64,000 bases of DNA from an uncultured Flavobacteriales bacterium (GCA_905181585.1 CAJIYG010000005.1:141641-205640), one strand, 5' to 3'. Counted from the first letter of the stretch, positions 20,509 through 29,701 are shown. Translations and numbers: made by a program. Notes: generated by a model from the sequence alone, not told the origin.

Positions 20509-21597
20509 TTATTTCTTCATAATAAAACCGCCAGCAACTAAATCGTTTCCATCGTAAAATGCTGCTGATTGCCCGGGAGCAATTCCTTCAACCTTATTAT
20601 GAAATAGGACTTTAATATTTTCTCCATCGTTAGAAAGTGTAGCCATTTCTCCTTTGTGCTTATACCGCACTTTTACTATTAATTCAACACCATCTTCAAG
20701 TTTTGAATATTTAACATAATTAATATTTCTGACAAACATTTCTTGCTTTTTCAAATCATCTTTTGTTCCAACAACAACAATATTTTCTTTTTCATTTATT
20801 GAGACTACATATGTTGGATCATCTCCTAAAGAAATTCCTATTTTTCTTTGACCAATTGTATAAAATGGATATCCATCATGCTCTCCCAATACTTCACCAG
20901 ATAATGACATAAACTTCCCTCCTTTTACTTTTTCTTCAAGGCCTTCAACACGTCTTTTTAAAAAACCTCTATAGTCGTTATCTGGAATAAAACAAATCTC
21001 ATAACTTTCACTCTTAGCAGCAAGTGCTTTGTAGCCCCTGTCGATAGCCATTTGTTTAATATCTTTCTTATGAAGATTCCCCATAGGGAAAATTGTTCTT
21101 TTCAAACAATCTTGCGTAACACCCCATAAAACATATGATTGATCTTTACTCTCATCAATTCCTTTTGAAACAACATACCTATTATTTAATTTTCTAACTT
21201 GAGCATAGTGGCCTGTTGATATATAATCACATCCAAGCATATCTGCTCTCTTTAAAAGAGCTTCCCATTTAATATGAGTATTACATAAAACACAAGGATT
21301 AGGTGTTCTTCCTGCAATATATTCATCCACAAAATTATCTATAATATAATCACCAAACTCTTTTCTAATATCTAAAATTGTATGGGGAAAACCACAATCA
21401 ACAGCAAGCTGCCTAGCATCATTTATTGAATCTAAACTACAACATCCTGTTTCTTTTTTATTTCCACCAGAATTTGCATAGTCCCAAGTTTTCATAGTGA
21501 TACCAATTACTTCATACCCCTGCTCGTGAAGAATTAAAGAAGCCATAGTACTATCAATACCACCACTCATAGCCATTAACACTTTACCTTTACTCAT
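20509..21597 (-). CDS. mnmA: tRNA-specific 2-thiouridylase MnmA
   Basis: A 362-residue enzyme that thiolates U34 of tRNA-Lys, tRNA-Glu and tRNA-Gln. Motifs are the PP-loop SGGIDS (11-16), the PCVLC pair (C102, C105) holding the first catalytic cysteine, and the second catalytic cysteine C202 in SYEICFIPDNDYRGFL. The C-terminal beta barrel ends in EGIAPGQSAAFYDGNDLVAGG. The start overlaps the MORN-repeat gene upstream by 8 bases. Being next to bshC, it forms a small sulfur-related pair within the operon. Confidence 0.97.
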   Translation of the reverse strand: MSKGKVLMAMSGGIDSTMASLILHEQGYEVIGITMKTWDYANSGGNKKETGCCSLDSINDARQLAVDCGFPHTILDIRKEFGDYIIDNFVDEYIAGRTPNPCVLCNTHIKWEALLKRADMLGCDYISTGHYAQVRKLNNRYVVSKGIDESKDQSYVLWGVTQDCLKRTIFPMGNLHKKDIKQMAIDRGYKALAAKSESYEICFIPDNDYRGFLKRRVEGLEEKVKGGKFMSLSGEVLGEHDGYPFYTIGQRKIGISLGDDPTYVVSINEKENIVVVGTKDDLKKQEMFVRNINYVKYSKLEDGVELIVKVRYKHKGEMATLSNDGENIKVLFHNKVEGIAPGQSAAFYDGNDLVAGGFIMKK

Positions 21598-22249
21598 TTA
21601 AATAAATTATTGTTGTATCTAAATTATTTTCTGAATTAAAAAATTGCCAGCTACCATCTTTTATACCATTTTTATAAAATCCTTTTGAATAAATTATCCC
21701 ATTAGGGTGATATAGTGTAAACTCTCCTTCTCTTAAACCATTTAAATAAGATGCAATCATTTTAGTTTTCCCATTATTAAAAAACTGTTCCCAACTTCCA
21801 TTAACAGTGTCATTTTTAAAATTTTTAATTTCATATAAAGCCCCATTATCATAATATGTTTTAGAAGCGCCTGTAAGCTGTCCTTGAAAATAAATTTCAG
21901 ATAAAATTAATATACTATCGCTATTATAATAATTCCAAGTACTGTCTTTAATTTGATTGACATATAATCCAGATGCTTTTAAAGATCCATCTCTATAAAA
22001 AATATAAGTTGCTGCTGCTGTTCCTTTATGAAAAAATTCTTTTTCAATTTTTAATTCTCCAGTTTTATAATAATAGTTAAAAAGACCAGAAGGATTATTA
22101 TCTACAAAGAATCCTCTGTACCTTAAATTACCATTATCAAAGTTCTTTTTCCAAATACCTTGCTTCATTCCACTATCATCAGTCAAATTTATATTCTGAG
22201 AAAATAAAATTTGAGGTAATAAAAATATAATTAAAAACAAACGTTTCAT
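21590..22249 (-). CDS. YwqK-family MORN-repeat protein (exported)
   Basis: A 219-residue protein with a signal peptide (residues 1-17, ending FS/QN) followed by about seven MORN_2-type repeats of about 23 residues, for example GIWKKNFDNGNLRYRGFF, GSWEQFFNNGKTKMIASY and GEFTLYHPNGIIYSKGFY. Databases often label such proteins 'YwqK family antitoxin', but no toxin partner is visible here and the signal peptide argues for a periplasmic or surface location. It is the first gene of the mnmA-bshC-guaA run and has a good -7 promoter element upstream. Its molecular role is unknown. Confidence 0.82.
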   Translation of the reverse strand: MKRLFLIIFLLPQILFSQNINLTDDSGMKQGIWKKNFDNGNLRYRGFFVDNNPSGLFNYYYKTGELKIEKEFFHKGTAAATYIFYRDGSLKASGLYVNQIKDSTWNYYNSDSILILSEIYFQGQLTGASKTYYDNGALYEIKNFKNDTVNGSWEQFFNNGKTKMIASYLNGLREGEFTLYHPNGIIYSKGFYKNGIKDGSWQFFNSENNLDTTIIYLNE

Positions 22250-22264
22250 TTATAGTATTTTATG

Positions 22265-22272
22265 CAAATATA
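22265..22272 (-). promoter_or_regulatory. -7 promoter element (TATATTTG) of the MORN-mnmA-bshC-guaA operon
   Basis: On the minus strand TATATTTG matches TAnnTTTG exactly and ends 15 bases before the ATG at 22249, in the only gap upstream of this gene run. I did not find a convincing -33 TTTG. Confidence 0.45.
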
Positions 22273-22299
22273 ATAAGAAAAGGTATGCTATATTTTTTT

Positions 22300-23430
22300 T
22301 TAAGATATGATTAAACTTTCAATACCAATCGTAAGGTTCTCCCATGTAAAACGTTTTTTTTCAATTGCTGAAAAATCGGAAAATTCTTTTTCCCTATTAT
22401 TTGTATAAAAATCTAAAATTGCATCAGCAATATCCTTAGGATTTTTAGAAGTAACATATCCACCTTTTTTATCAGAAACAATTTCTGCTAGACCACCAAC
22501 ATCTGTTACTAATATTGGACGTTCAAAATGATATGCAATTTGGGTAACACCACTTTGTGTTGCTGTTCTATAGGTTTGAGTAATCATATCACTAGCACAA
22601 AAATAATTTTTAACCTCTGAGTTATCAATAAAATCGCTACGCATGATGATATTATCACTAATATTAAGCTTAGAAATTAGATCATTATAATATTTAATAT
22701 CATCATAAAATTCTCCGGCAATAATTAGCTTAATATCAAGCTTTTTAACTCTTGGGTCTGCTATTGCCTCAAGCATAAGGTCTAGTCCTTTGTACTTACG
22801 TACAAATCCAAAAAACAATAGATATTTATTATCTTTAGATAAATTCAAATTTTTAATAGCTTCTTCTTTTTTAACTATTTCACCAAAAGTATCATAGATA
22901 GGATGAGCAATAAACTTTTTTTCTTTTGTTTTTGTAAATCGAGATAGATCCTCAAGTACAGATTTTGATAAAGTTATAAAAGCATGGCAGCTACCAACAA
23001 AATATTTTGTCAATAGAAAATCACCAAATCTTTTTTCATGAGGGATTACATTATCTGTTATAGCTATAATTTTAGTTTTAGATTTAATGAGGTAACAAAT
23101 TGTGCCTAGGCAAGGAGCCATAAATGGCAACCAATATCTAACAATTAAAAAATCTGGTTTTTCTTTAATAATTTTTTTTGCAACTGAAATCCAATTAAAT
23201 GGATTTATAGAATTTATTATACTTTTAATTAAGATATCTTTTGGTGGATCAGATTTTTCATACTGAGTTTTTCCAGGGAAAAAAAATTCTGGGTACTGAA
23301 GTTTAAAAGAAAATACTTGAACATCACATCCTTGTCTAGCATACTCTTTGGCTAAACAATCATTAAAATTTGCAATACCCCCTCTGTAAGGATGAGCAGG
23401 ACCTACAATAATAACTTTTTTATTATTCAC
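22300..23430 (-). CDS. Glycosyltransferase family 4 protein
   Basis: A 376-residue GT-B fold transferase. The N-terminal domain starts KVIIVGPAHPYRGGIANFNDCLA, with a donor/acceptor glycine loop. The C-terminal domain has YLLFFGFVRKYKGLDLMLEA and the nucleotide-sugar-binding E-x7-E type region around RPILVTDVGGLAEIVSDKKGG. It lies 5 bases after a GT2 gene, so the two probably act in the same glycan or glycolipid pathway at the cytoplasmic face of the membrane. The sugar and acceptor cannot be read from the sequence. Confidence 0.9.
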   Translation of the reverse strand: MNNKKVIIVGPAHPYRGGIANFNDCLAKEYARQGCDVQVFSFKLQYPEFFFPGKTQYEKSDPPKDILIKSIINSINPFNWISVAKKIIKEKPDFLIVRYWLPFMAPCLGTICYLIKSKTKIIAITDNVIPHEKRFGDFLLTKYFVGSCHAFITLSKSVLEDLSRFTKTKEKKFIAHPIYDTFGEIVKKEEAIKNLNLSKDNKYLLFFGFVRKYKGLDLMLEAIADPRVKKLDIKLIIAGEFYDDIKYYNDLISKLNISDNIIMRSDFIDNSEVKNYFCASDMITQTYRTATQSGVTQIAYHFERPILVTDVGGLAEIVSDKKGGYVTSKNPKDIADAILDFYTNNREKEFSDFSAIEKKRFTWENLTIGIESLIIS

Positions 23431-23435
23431 AAGAA

Positions 23436-24383
23436 TTAAATCTCTTTTTCTATGTGGTAATTATTACGATCATTAGAATTTCTAGAAATTAGTTCTGAGA
23501 CGAAACCTGCAAGAAATAGCTGAACTCCTATTATCATTGAAGTTAAAGCAATATAAAAAGAAGACATCTCAGCAATATTTTTTGCAGAAATGCTATTTAA
23601 GAGAGCATATAATTTTGAGCCAACGATACTTCCAAAAAGAATAAAGCCAATTATAAACATTATTGTTCCAACTACACCAAAGAGATGCATAGGCTTTTTG
23701 CCAAATCTAGTAACAAAAGTTATTGTCATCAAGTCTAAAAATCCATTAACAAACCTTTCTAAACCAAATTTTGTTTCACCATACTTTCTACTTTGATGCT
23801 CGACAACTTGTTCTGTAATATTGGCAAAGCCAGCCCATTTTGCTAAAACAGGAATATATCTATGCATTTCTCCATGAACTTCAATACTTTTTACTACAGT
23901 ATTTTTATATGATTTCAAACCACAATTGAAATCATGAAGATAGATACCAGATGCTTTTCGAGCTGCCCAGTTAAATAATTTTGTTGGTAATGTTTTTGAA
24001 ATAGGATCATAACGCTTTTGCTTCCATCCTGAAACTAAATCGTAGTTATCCTTGATAATTTTATCATATAATGCAGGGATTTCATCAGGACTATCCTGTA
24101 AATCAGCATCCATTGTAATAACAACATTACCAATAGCTCTTTGAAAACCTATATTAAGCGCTGCTGATTTACCATAATTTCTTCTAAACTTAACACCCTT
24201 AACAGACTTATTCTCAAGAGATAGATTTTCTATAACTGACCAAGAATTATCTTTGCTTCCATCATCAAGTAATAACACCTCATAAGAGTAATTATTCTCA
24301 AGCATAACTTTTTTAATCCAAGAACATAATTCAGGAAGTGATTCTTCTTCGTTAAATAAGGGAATAAGTACCGAAATATCCAT
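23436..24383 (-). CDS. Glycosyltransferase family 2, polyprenyl-phosphate sugar transferase type
   Basis: A 315-residue GT2 of the DPM1/ArnC-like class. The catalytic domain begins MDISVLIPLFNEEESLPEL and carries the DxD-type motif in TMDADLQDSPDEI (about 91-103). FVNGFLDLMTITFVTRFGKKPMHLFG leads into two C-terminal membrane helices (about 232-253 and 268-292), as in enzymes that load a sugar onto undecaprenyl phosphate. It is 2 bases from the DUF4199 gene upstream and 5 bases from the GT4 gene downstream. The specific sugar is unknown. Confidence 0.9.
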   Translation of the reverse strand: MDISVLIPLFNEEESLPELCSWIKKVMLENNYSYEVLLLDDGSKDNSWSVIENLSLENKSVKGVKFRRNYGKSAALNIGFQRAIGNVVITMDADLQDSPDEIPALYDKIIKDNYDLVSGWKQKRYDPISKTLPTKLFNWAARKASGIYLHDFNCGLKSYKNTVVKSIEVHGEMHRYIPVLAKWAGFANITEQVVEHQSRKYGETKFGLERFVNGFLDLMTITFVTRFGKKPMHLFGVVGTIMFIIGFILFGSIVGSKLYALLNSISAKNIAEMSSFYIALTSMIIGVQLFLAGFVSELISRNSNDRNNYHIEKEI

Positions 24384-24385
24384 TA

Positions 24386-24904
24386 CTATATCATTAAATT
24401 ATTATCTTCTTTTTTCAGAAAGAAAGAAATTATTAGTGAATAAAAGAAACCCATAAAAGTTCCTCCAAGAACTGAAAGTGTTGCCATCCATTGGGGCTGT
24501 AACATTTTCTGGGTCATATTTATAGCCATGTCAAGCTCTTCATCTGAAATTTCTGGATTAGATTTTAAAATTTCTTGTTCAGCAATATCAATTATATTAA
24601 CTAAGTATTCAGGGTTTATAAAAGTAACAAAGATAAATGTATAAAAAGCTAGTAAGACAGAAGCAAAAAATACTACTGATGTTCCTAATTTTAAACTTTT
24701 TGCATAAGAAATAAATCCGTTATTTTGGTCTCTAAAAATAATAACAGAATAAATAATAGCTCCAATAATTAAAAGATTATTTAGTAAAGAGGGTATAATA
24801 GATTTTTGTTCTTCTAAGCCAAATAAATATACAGTAAGAGAAATTAAGATTAAGCCTAATCCAAGGTAGGCTCCATAATTCATTGCAAATCTCCTAGTAT
24901 CCAT
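24386..24904 (-). CDS. DUF4199 domain-containing membrane protein
   Basis: A 172-residue integral membrane protein with four predicted helices and the DUF4199 pattern: RDQNNGFISYAKSLKLGT between helices 2 and 3 and a long acidic loop (about 110-135). The family is widespread in Bacteroidota and typically sits beside a GT2 gene, as here, but has no known function. It opens the three-gene run with the two glycosyltransferases and has a TATATTTG promoter element upstream. Confidence 0.87.
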   Translation of the reverse strand: MDTRRFAMNYGAYLGLGLILISLTVYLFGLEEQKSIIPSLLNNLLIIGAIIYSVIIFRDQNNGFISYAKSLKLGTSVVFFASVLLAFYTFIFVTFINPEYLVNIIDIAEQEILKSNPEISDEELDMAINMTQKMLQPQWMATLSVLGGTFMGFFYSLIISFFLKKEDNNLMI

Positions 24905-24924
24905 AATTTTTTTTAAATTTTCTA

Positions 24925-24932
24925 CAAATATA
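24925..24932 (-). promoter_or_regulatory. -7 promoter element (TATATTTG) of the DUF4199-glycosyltransferase operon
   Basis: TATATTTG on the minus strand ends 20 bases before the ATG at 24904. It is divergent from the SRP RNA promoter a few bases away. No clear -33 box. Confidence 0.45.
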
Positions 24933-24954
24933 GAAAATAGAAGTTAAGAAAAGT

Positions 24955-24984
24955 TTTGCCGTATGTTAGATTATATTAATTTTG
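24955..24984 (+). promoter_or_regulatory. Promoter of the SRP RNA
   Basis: TTTG at 24955-24958, an 18-base spacer, and TAATTTTG at 24977-24984 match both elements of the Bacteroidota primary sigma consensus. The predicted start, about 6-7 bases downstream, coincides with the first base-paired nucleotides of the RNA, which supports both calls. Confidence 0.75.
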
Positions 24985-24989
24985 CTGTT

Positions 24990-25092
24990 GAAGGGTAAGT
25001 CTTGTACGACCAGCTCCCTATGAACTCCCCCAGGACAGGAATGTAGCAAGGGTATTAGGTTGTAGCGGTGCGATGCAAATAGCTTACCCTTT
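24990..25092 (+). ncRNA. ffs: Signal recognition particle RNA (4.5S-like, bacterial small type)
   Basis: An RNA of about 103 bases. The ends pair: AAGGGTAAG at 24991-24999 with CTTACCCTT at 25083-25091. The conserved SRP domain IV apical region is CCCCCAGGACAGGAATGTAGCAAGGG in two parts: CCCCCAGGACAGGAA at 25027-25041 and TGTAGCAAGGG directly after, which matches the universal CAGG...GGAA...AGCA signature bound by Ffh. The tail GCGGTGCGATGCAAATAG resembles other Bacteroidota SRP RNAs. It forms the targeting particle for co-translational membrane insertion. The 3' end runs into T-rich sequence that overlaps the convergent recG stop codon region. Confidence 0.93.
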
Positions 25093-25096
25093 ATTT

Positions 25097-27193
25097 TTAA
25101 CTTATTCTACTCCAACCCATTCGCTCTCTAGCATAAGGCCTGTAAAATCTAGCAATATTAATGTTTTCAGATTTTAATAAATCAACATCATCCTCTAATA
25201 AATTAAAAGCTTCTTTTCTAGCATAATCAAGTATTTTGCCATCTTTGACGATATCAGCAATTTTAAAATCTAGAATCCCACTTTGTTTTGTACCCATCAT
25301 ATCTCCAGGACCTCGTAATTTTAAATCTACCTCAGCAATTTTAAAACCATCAGTAGTATCAACCATTGTCTTGAGACGAGTTTTTCCTTCATTACTAACC
25401 TTATTACCACTCATAAGTACACAATATGATTGACTAGCACCTCTTCCAACTCTTCCTCTAAGCTGGTGAAGTTGAGAAAGTCCAAATCTTTCCGCACTTT
25501 CAATAATCATAACACTTGCATTAGGAACATTAACACCTACCTCAATTACAGTTGTAGCCACCATTATATCAGTGGTACCTGCAATGAATCTATTCATCTC
25601 ATACTCTTTATCATCAGATTTCATTTGACCATGAACTACACTAACCTGGAAATCAGGTAGAGGAAAATCTCTTGAAATAGAATCATAACCTTCTATAAGG
25701 TTTTTATAATCTAATTTAGCACTTTCATCAATTAATGGAAATACAATATAAATTTGCCTACCTAAAGAAATCTGCTCTTTCATAAATCTAGTTATATTTA
25801 ATCTAGAACTATCTGATCGCCAGAGAGTTTGAACTAATTTTCTTCCAGGAGGAAGTTCATCAATTACAGAGATATCTAAATCTCCATAAAGAGTCATTGA
25901 AAGCGTTCTTGGAATTGGAGTTGCAGTCATCACCAAAATATGAGGAGGAAATTTATTTTTCTTCCAAAGCTTAGCTCTCTGTGCAACACCAAATCTATGT
26001 TGTTCATCAATAACAACAAAGCCTAGATTCTGAAATTTTACATAATCCTCTAATAAAGCATGCGTTCCAACCAGTAAATTAATATTACCATTTTCTAGAT
26101 TCTCCACTAACTCTCTTCTAGCTTTTGTTTTTTTTGATCCAGTTAAAATATCAACATTGATTTCCATCTCTTTCAGCTCTTCACTAATAGTAGCAAAATG
26201 TTGTTGAGCAAGAATTTCAGTAGGTGCCATTATACATGCCTGAAAACCATTATCCACAGCCATCAGCATAGAAAGAAGTGCAACAATTGTTTTTCCACTA
26301 CCAACATCTCCTTGCAAAAGACGATTCATTTGCTTATTATTTTTAACATCTAATCTAATTTCTTTAAGAACTCTCTTTTGAGCATTTGTTAATTCAAATT
26401 TTAAATGCTTTGAATAATAGGTGTTAAAATTCTCACCTAAAGTTGATAAAGAATAGCCAATAAATTTATTATTTCTTATTATTTTAGTTTTAATAAGATG
26501 TAGCTGTAAAAAAAATAATTCATCAAATTTTAATCTTTTCTGTGCTCTTTCTAATTCTTTTAAATCTCTTGACAAGTGAATATTAATTAGCGACTCTTTT
26601 TTTCTGGGGATTTTATATTTTTCAAGAATAGCATTAGACAAACTCTCATCTATGGCATTAGATAGTAAAGGTATAAGGTTCTTAACTAGCTTAGAAATAG
26701 CTCGGCTATTTAAGCCTCTATTAATTAATTTTTCAGTAGTTGAGTAAACACCATGAAGACCTCGAAAATCTTTTATAGAATCTTCTACAGGATCTAAGTC
26801 TGGATGCACTAAATTAATTTTCCCACCAAAAGATGAAGGCTTTCCAAATACTAAATATTCTTTATCGAGATTAATACTTGATTTAATCCATTTAATAGAC
26901 TTAAACCAAACTAATTCAATCTCTCCACTAGAGTCTCTAAAATATGCGATTAGCCTTTTAGATCTTTTCAAACCCCTTTCCTCAAGCCTTACAATCTTCC
27001 CTTTAAATTGAATGTGCGAAATATCCTCAGAAACATTACTGATTAAATGAATATTACTTTTATCGATATATCTAAATGGGTAGTGCATTAACAAATCTTC
27101 GTATGTAAAGATTCTTAATTCTTTTTTTAACAATTCTGCTCTAATCGGGCCAACACCCTTTAAATATTCAATTGGAGTTGATAAAATGTGCAT
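25097..27193 (-). CDS. recG: ATP-dependent DNA helicase RecG
   Basis: A 698-residue superfamily 2 helicase that regresses stalled replication forks and processes Holliday junctions. The N-terminal wedge/OB domain covers about 1-160 (IEYLKGVGPIRAELLKKEL, HYPFRYIDKS). Helicase motifs are Walker A GDVGSGKT (about 295-302), DEQH box (about 394-397), TATPIPRTL, and motifs V-VI (ATTVIEVGVNVPNASVMII and QLHQLRGRVGRG). The C-terminal TDGFKIAEVDLKLRGPGDMMGTKQSG segment is diagnostic of RecG. It is the last gene of the minus-strand run starting at CotH, 5 bases after cdd. Confidence 0.97.
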   Translation of the reverse strand: MHILSTPIEYLKGVGPIRAELLKKELRIFTYEDLLMHYPFRYIDKSNIHLISNVSEDISHIQFKGKIVRLEERGLKRSKRLIAYFRDSSGEIELVWFKSIKWIKSSINLDKEYLVFGKPSSFGGKINLVHPDLDPVEDSIKDFRGLHGVYSTTEKLINRGLNSRAISKLVKNLIPLLSNAIDESLSNAILEKYKIPRKKESLINIHLSRDLKELERAQKRLKFDELFFLQLHLIKTKIIRNNKFIGYSLSTLGENFNTYYSKHLKFELTNAQKRVLKEIRLDVKNNKQMNRLLQGDVGSGKTIVALLSMLMAVDNGFQACIMAPTEILAQQHFATISEELKEMEINVDILTGSKKTKARRELVENLENGNINLLVGTHALLEDYVKFQNLGFVVIDEQHRFGVAQRAKLWKKNKFPPHILVMTATPIPRTLSMTLYGDLDISVIDELPPGRKLVQTLWRSDSSRLNITRFMKEQISLGRQIYIVFPLIDESAKLDYKNLIEGYDSISRDFPLPDFQVSVVHGQMKSDDKEYEMNRFIAGTTDIMVATTVIEVGVNVPNASVMIIESAERFGLSQLHQLRGRVGRGASQSYCVLMSGNKVSNEGKTRLKTMVDTTDGFKIAEVDLKLRGPGDMMGTKQSGILDFKIADIVKDGKILDYARKEAFNLLEDDVDLLKSENINIARFYRPYARERMGWSRIS

Positions 27194-27198
27194 GAGAA

Positions 27199-27687
27199 CT
27201 AATATTTCTTTAGTTCTGGACTTCTAAAAATAAAAGGTAAAAGATCTTCTACAGAATTTGCTATTAAGACTTTATTATTAGGGCTATGAAGTAAGATTCG
27301 AATTGGTTGAGCTTGTTTTTCTTCATACTCAGCCATAACTTGCCTACATCCGCCACAGGGGCTTATGTATTCTTTGATTTCAAAATTTTTTGAGTAAGCA
27401 CTTATTGCTATTGTTTTAATTTTTTGATTAGGATATTTAGAGCTAGTATAGAACAAAGCAACACGTTCAGCACACAATCCTGAAGGGTAGGCAACATTCT
27501 CTTGATTACTTCCATTAACAACATCTCCACTTTCAAGTAAAACACTAGCACCAACAGAGAAGCCAGAGTAAGATGAATAAGCAGATTCAAGAGCTGACTT
27601 AGCGTTATTTATTAAATTAATTTCTTCATTTTTTAATTCATTCAAATCAGCAATGAAAAAAGTATTTATAATTTCTTTTTTTATCAT
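27199..27687 (-). CDS. cdd: Cytidine deaminase
   Basis: A 162-residue zinc-dependent deaminase converting cytidine and deoxycytidine to uridine nucleosides for pyrimidine salvage. The zinc site is C72 with catalytic E74 (LCAERVALF) plus C111 and C114 (SPCGGCRQVM). The substrate-binding NQENVAYPSG segment precedes it. The frame abuts the DUF2490 gene with no gap. Confidence 0.95.
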   Translation of the reverse strand: MIKKEIINTFFIADLNELKNEEINLINNAKSALESAYSSYSGFSVGASVLLESGDVVNGSNQENVAYPSGLCAERVALFYTSSKYPNQKIKTIAISAYSKNFEIKEYISPCGGCRQVMAEYEEKQAQPIRILLHSPNNKVLIANSVEDLLPFIFRSPELKKY

Positions 27688-28329
27688 CTATAGCTTATAA
27701 ATTAATTTTGAATCAAAAATATAAAGAGTTAATGGATCAACAACATAATATTCATTTTGAATCTTAAAACCAATTCCAAAATCTAAATTTTTATACAATG
27801 GATATGATAGTGAAAGATTAATTCTAGTTTTATCAATTTTCTTAGAGAATCCATAAAAATACTCATAGCTAATACTTGGCTCTAATTTAGTTTTCCGAAG
27901 ATTATAAGAGACTTGTATTCTTTGTCTAAATAAGTTTTTATAATTATTATGTTCACCTTGAGTTAATAACCTATTTCTTAAATTAAAATAATATCTTTTT
28001 CTTTTTTTTGACAAATAAAAATCTGAGTAAAAACGCTGTTTTACTGTCATTTCAGAATAAATATCATAATCTAAAACAGCTCTATATCCAATAGACCAAG
28101 ATACAAGTTTACTAATTGTTTTTTTATATTTAATATCTATAAAATCTTTTGATTTCAGAGTAGAATTCTCTCTAAAACGTAAACCAAATTTAAAATATAA
28201 AGAGTTTTTTTTAGTTATTTTTTTCTTTATAGAAATTGAATTCCAAATTTGGAAATCATTTTCTTGTGCTGAAGAAGAAAAAAAAAAGAGAAAAAATAAA
28301 AATAGAAAACTACTTCTTATCAGTTTCAT
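27688..28329 (-). CDS. DUF2490 domain-containing outer-membrane-like protein
   Basis: A 213-residue exported protein: signal peptide about 1-21, then alternating beta strands rich in aromatic and basic residues (FQIWNSISIKKKI, YFKFGLRFRENS, YYFNLRNRLLTQ, LEPSISYEYFYGF) ending in a strand with LIYKL. This pattern is that of the DUF2490 family, presumed small beta barrels. Its start overlaps the DUF4956 gene by 20 bases, indicating tight co-expression with the VTC/DUF4956/CotH genes. No function is established. Confidence 0.82.
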   Translation of the reverse strand: MKLIRSSFLFLFFLFFFSSSAQENDFQIWNSISIKKKITKKNSLYFKFGLRFRENSTLKSKDFIDIKYKKTISKLVSWSIGYRAVLDYDIYSEMTVKQRFYSDFYLSKKRKRYYFNLRNRLLTQGEHNNYKNLFRQRIQVSYNLRKTKLEPSISYEYFYGFSKKIDKTRINLSLSYPLYKNLDFGIGFKIQNEYYVVDPLTLYIFDSKLIYKL

Positions 28330-28951
28330 AATAGAAAATACGCAGATGAGCTATGTCTTTTAAAAAATCAATTCGTCGAATTTCGACTCTTACAACATCA
28401 ATACCAGTTCTTTCTTTTAAATCAGCGAGTAACTCCGTTCTATGTTCAGGCTTAATAAGCTCTATTTTCTCATAAATGACATTTTTTCTACTTTCATGTC
28501 TAAGCAACCAAATTTTTTCAAGCCCTAAAGTAACTCCAACAATCATGAAATTTGCAAAAAGTAATTCTGCATAACTAATTTTTTTATTGGCTAGTGCATT
28601 TACGACTGAGATACCAATAACAAGAAAAAGATAAGTCATTTCCTTTATTGGAATTGGATCAGTTCGATACCTAATAATTCCAAAAATTGCAAATAGTCCT
28701 AAAGCAAAACCTAGTTCAAGCTTAACACTATCTAAAAGTACACACAGAAGAAAGACAGTTAGACTTATTAAAAAATAGGTAAATAAATAATCCTTATTTT
28801 TTGTGACAGGATAATAAATATACCTTACAATAATTAATATTATAGACAAGTTAAATACTGTTTTCACAAGTAATTTGAAAAAATCTTTTGGGTCAAAAAT
28901 GGGAGTTCCTAAAAACTCTAGACTATCTAATAAAATTAATAATAATGACAT
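28310..28951 (-). CDS. DUF4956 domain-containing membrane protein
   Basis: A 213-residue protein with about four membrane helices and the strongly conserved DUF4956 core FAIFGIIRYRTDPIPIKEMTYLFLV (in two overlapping parts: FAIFGIIRYRTDPI, then PIKEMTYLFLVIG), followed by a soluble C-terminal alpha/beta tail (ERTGIDVVRVEIRRIDFLKD). DUF4956 genes recur next to VTC-type polymerase genes in many bacteria, as here with zero spacing. A role with polyphosphate or surface phosphorylation is inference from that association only. Confidence 0.9.
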   Translation of the reverse strand: MSLLLILLDSLEFLGTPIFDPKDFFKLLVKTVFNLSIILIIVRYIYYPVTKNKDYLFTYFLISLTVFLLCVLLDSVKLELGFALGLFAIFGIIRYRTDPIPIKEMTYLFLVIGISVVNALANKKISYAELLFANFMIVGVTLGLEKIWLLRHESRKNVIYEKIELIKPEHRTELLADLKERTGIDVVRVEIRRIDFLKDIAHLRIFYYETDKK

Positions 28952-29701
28952 TTATTTTTGTTTTAATTTATTTAAAAAAATATTTTTCTCTTTGAATCTA
29001 TTGTTCTTTAATGAACCATCTAATTCTATTGCAGAAAAGCAATATTTACTAATACGCATAGGGTATATTCTCATATCTTTTGCTATTCTAATAAAATCAG
29101 ATGATCTACTCATCCTTTCTTGTTTAACTTCTGCAATAATTATTTTACTTAAATCTCCAGAAGATTTTTCATCATTAAAATTTAGGTTTACATCTAATGT
29201 TAGTCTTTCTTTTAAAACCTTATGAACTAAAGTAATTCGACTAAAATTAATCCATTGAACAGGAAAAATATCTAATTTTTGTCCTATTATTTTATTAATA
29301 TAATCTTGTTGGTCACTTTTTATAGATGTAGTAATATCTTTAACTTTCAGACGCTTTTTAATGGTTTTCCCTTTATTATTTTTGCGCTTTACTTCAAGAA
29401 AGGTTAATCCAGAATCAACATACTCTCTAAACCTTACTTTATGCCTATTAACTCGTTGGTTGTGATGATCATAATAAAACTTGCGATTTTTAGTGTCAAA
29501 ATATAAGGATTTATACTCGTGAATCCTCTTATTATCAATTTCAAGGACATCATAAAATGGACCTATTTTTTGAAAAAGCTCAGAAAGTACAGAAATACTA
29601 AAAGTGAATTTAGTATCAGTTCGGTTCATTAACTTAACACCATCCATTTGCTTTAATGAGATTGGTGAAAAAATTGATGTATATTTTGAGATTAAATTCA
29701 C
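28952..29701 (-). CDS. VTC-domain (polyphosphate polymerase-like) protein
   Basis: A 249-residue protein with the triphosphate-tunnel fold of VTC domains. Basic tunnel-lining motifs are visible: MNRTDTKFTF (about 25-34), YKSLYFDT, the RVNRHKVRFREY segment, FLEVKRKNNKGKTIKKR and the acidic strand IIAEVKQER. By family it may synthesise polyphosphate from ATP, or bind a phosphate polymer. There are no membrane helices of its own; DUF4956 next door could provide the membrane part. The start overlaps the lipoprotein gene stop by 4 bases (ATGA). Confidence 0.88.
   Translation of the reverse strand: MNLISKYTSIFSPISLKQMDGVKLMNRTDTKFTFSISVLSELFQKIGPFYDVLEIDNKRIHEYKSLYFDTKNRKFYYDHHNQRVNRHKVRFREYVDSGLTFLEVKRKNNKGKTIKKRLKVKDITTSIKSDQQDYINKIIGQKLDIFPVQWINFSRITLVHKVLKERLTLDVNLNFNDEKSSGDLSKIIIAEVKQERMSRSSDFIRIAKDMRIYPMRISKYCFSAIELDGSLKNNRFKEKNIFLNKLKQK

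Noticed and set aside
21590..22249. Toxin-antitoxin system suggested by the usual YwqK antitoxin label
   Set aside because: The protein has a signal peptide and no toxin-like neighbour; it stands in an operon of housekeeping genes.
25027..25051. Riboswitch reading of the structured RNA at 24990-25092
   Set aside because: The CAGG...GGAA...AGCA core and closed long stem are those of SRP RNA, and no downstream gene is on the same strand.
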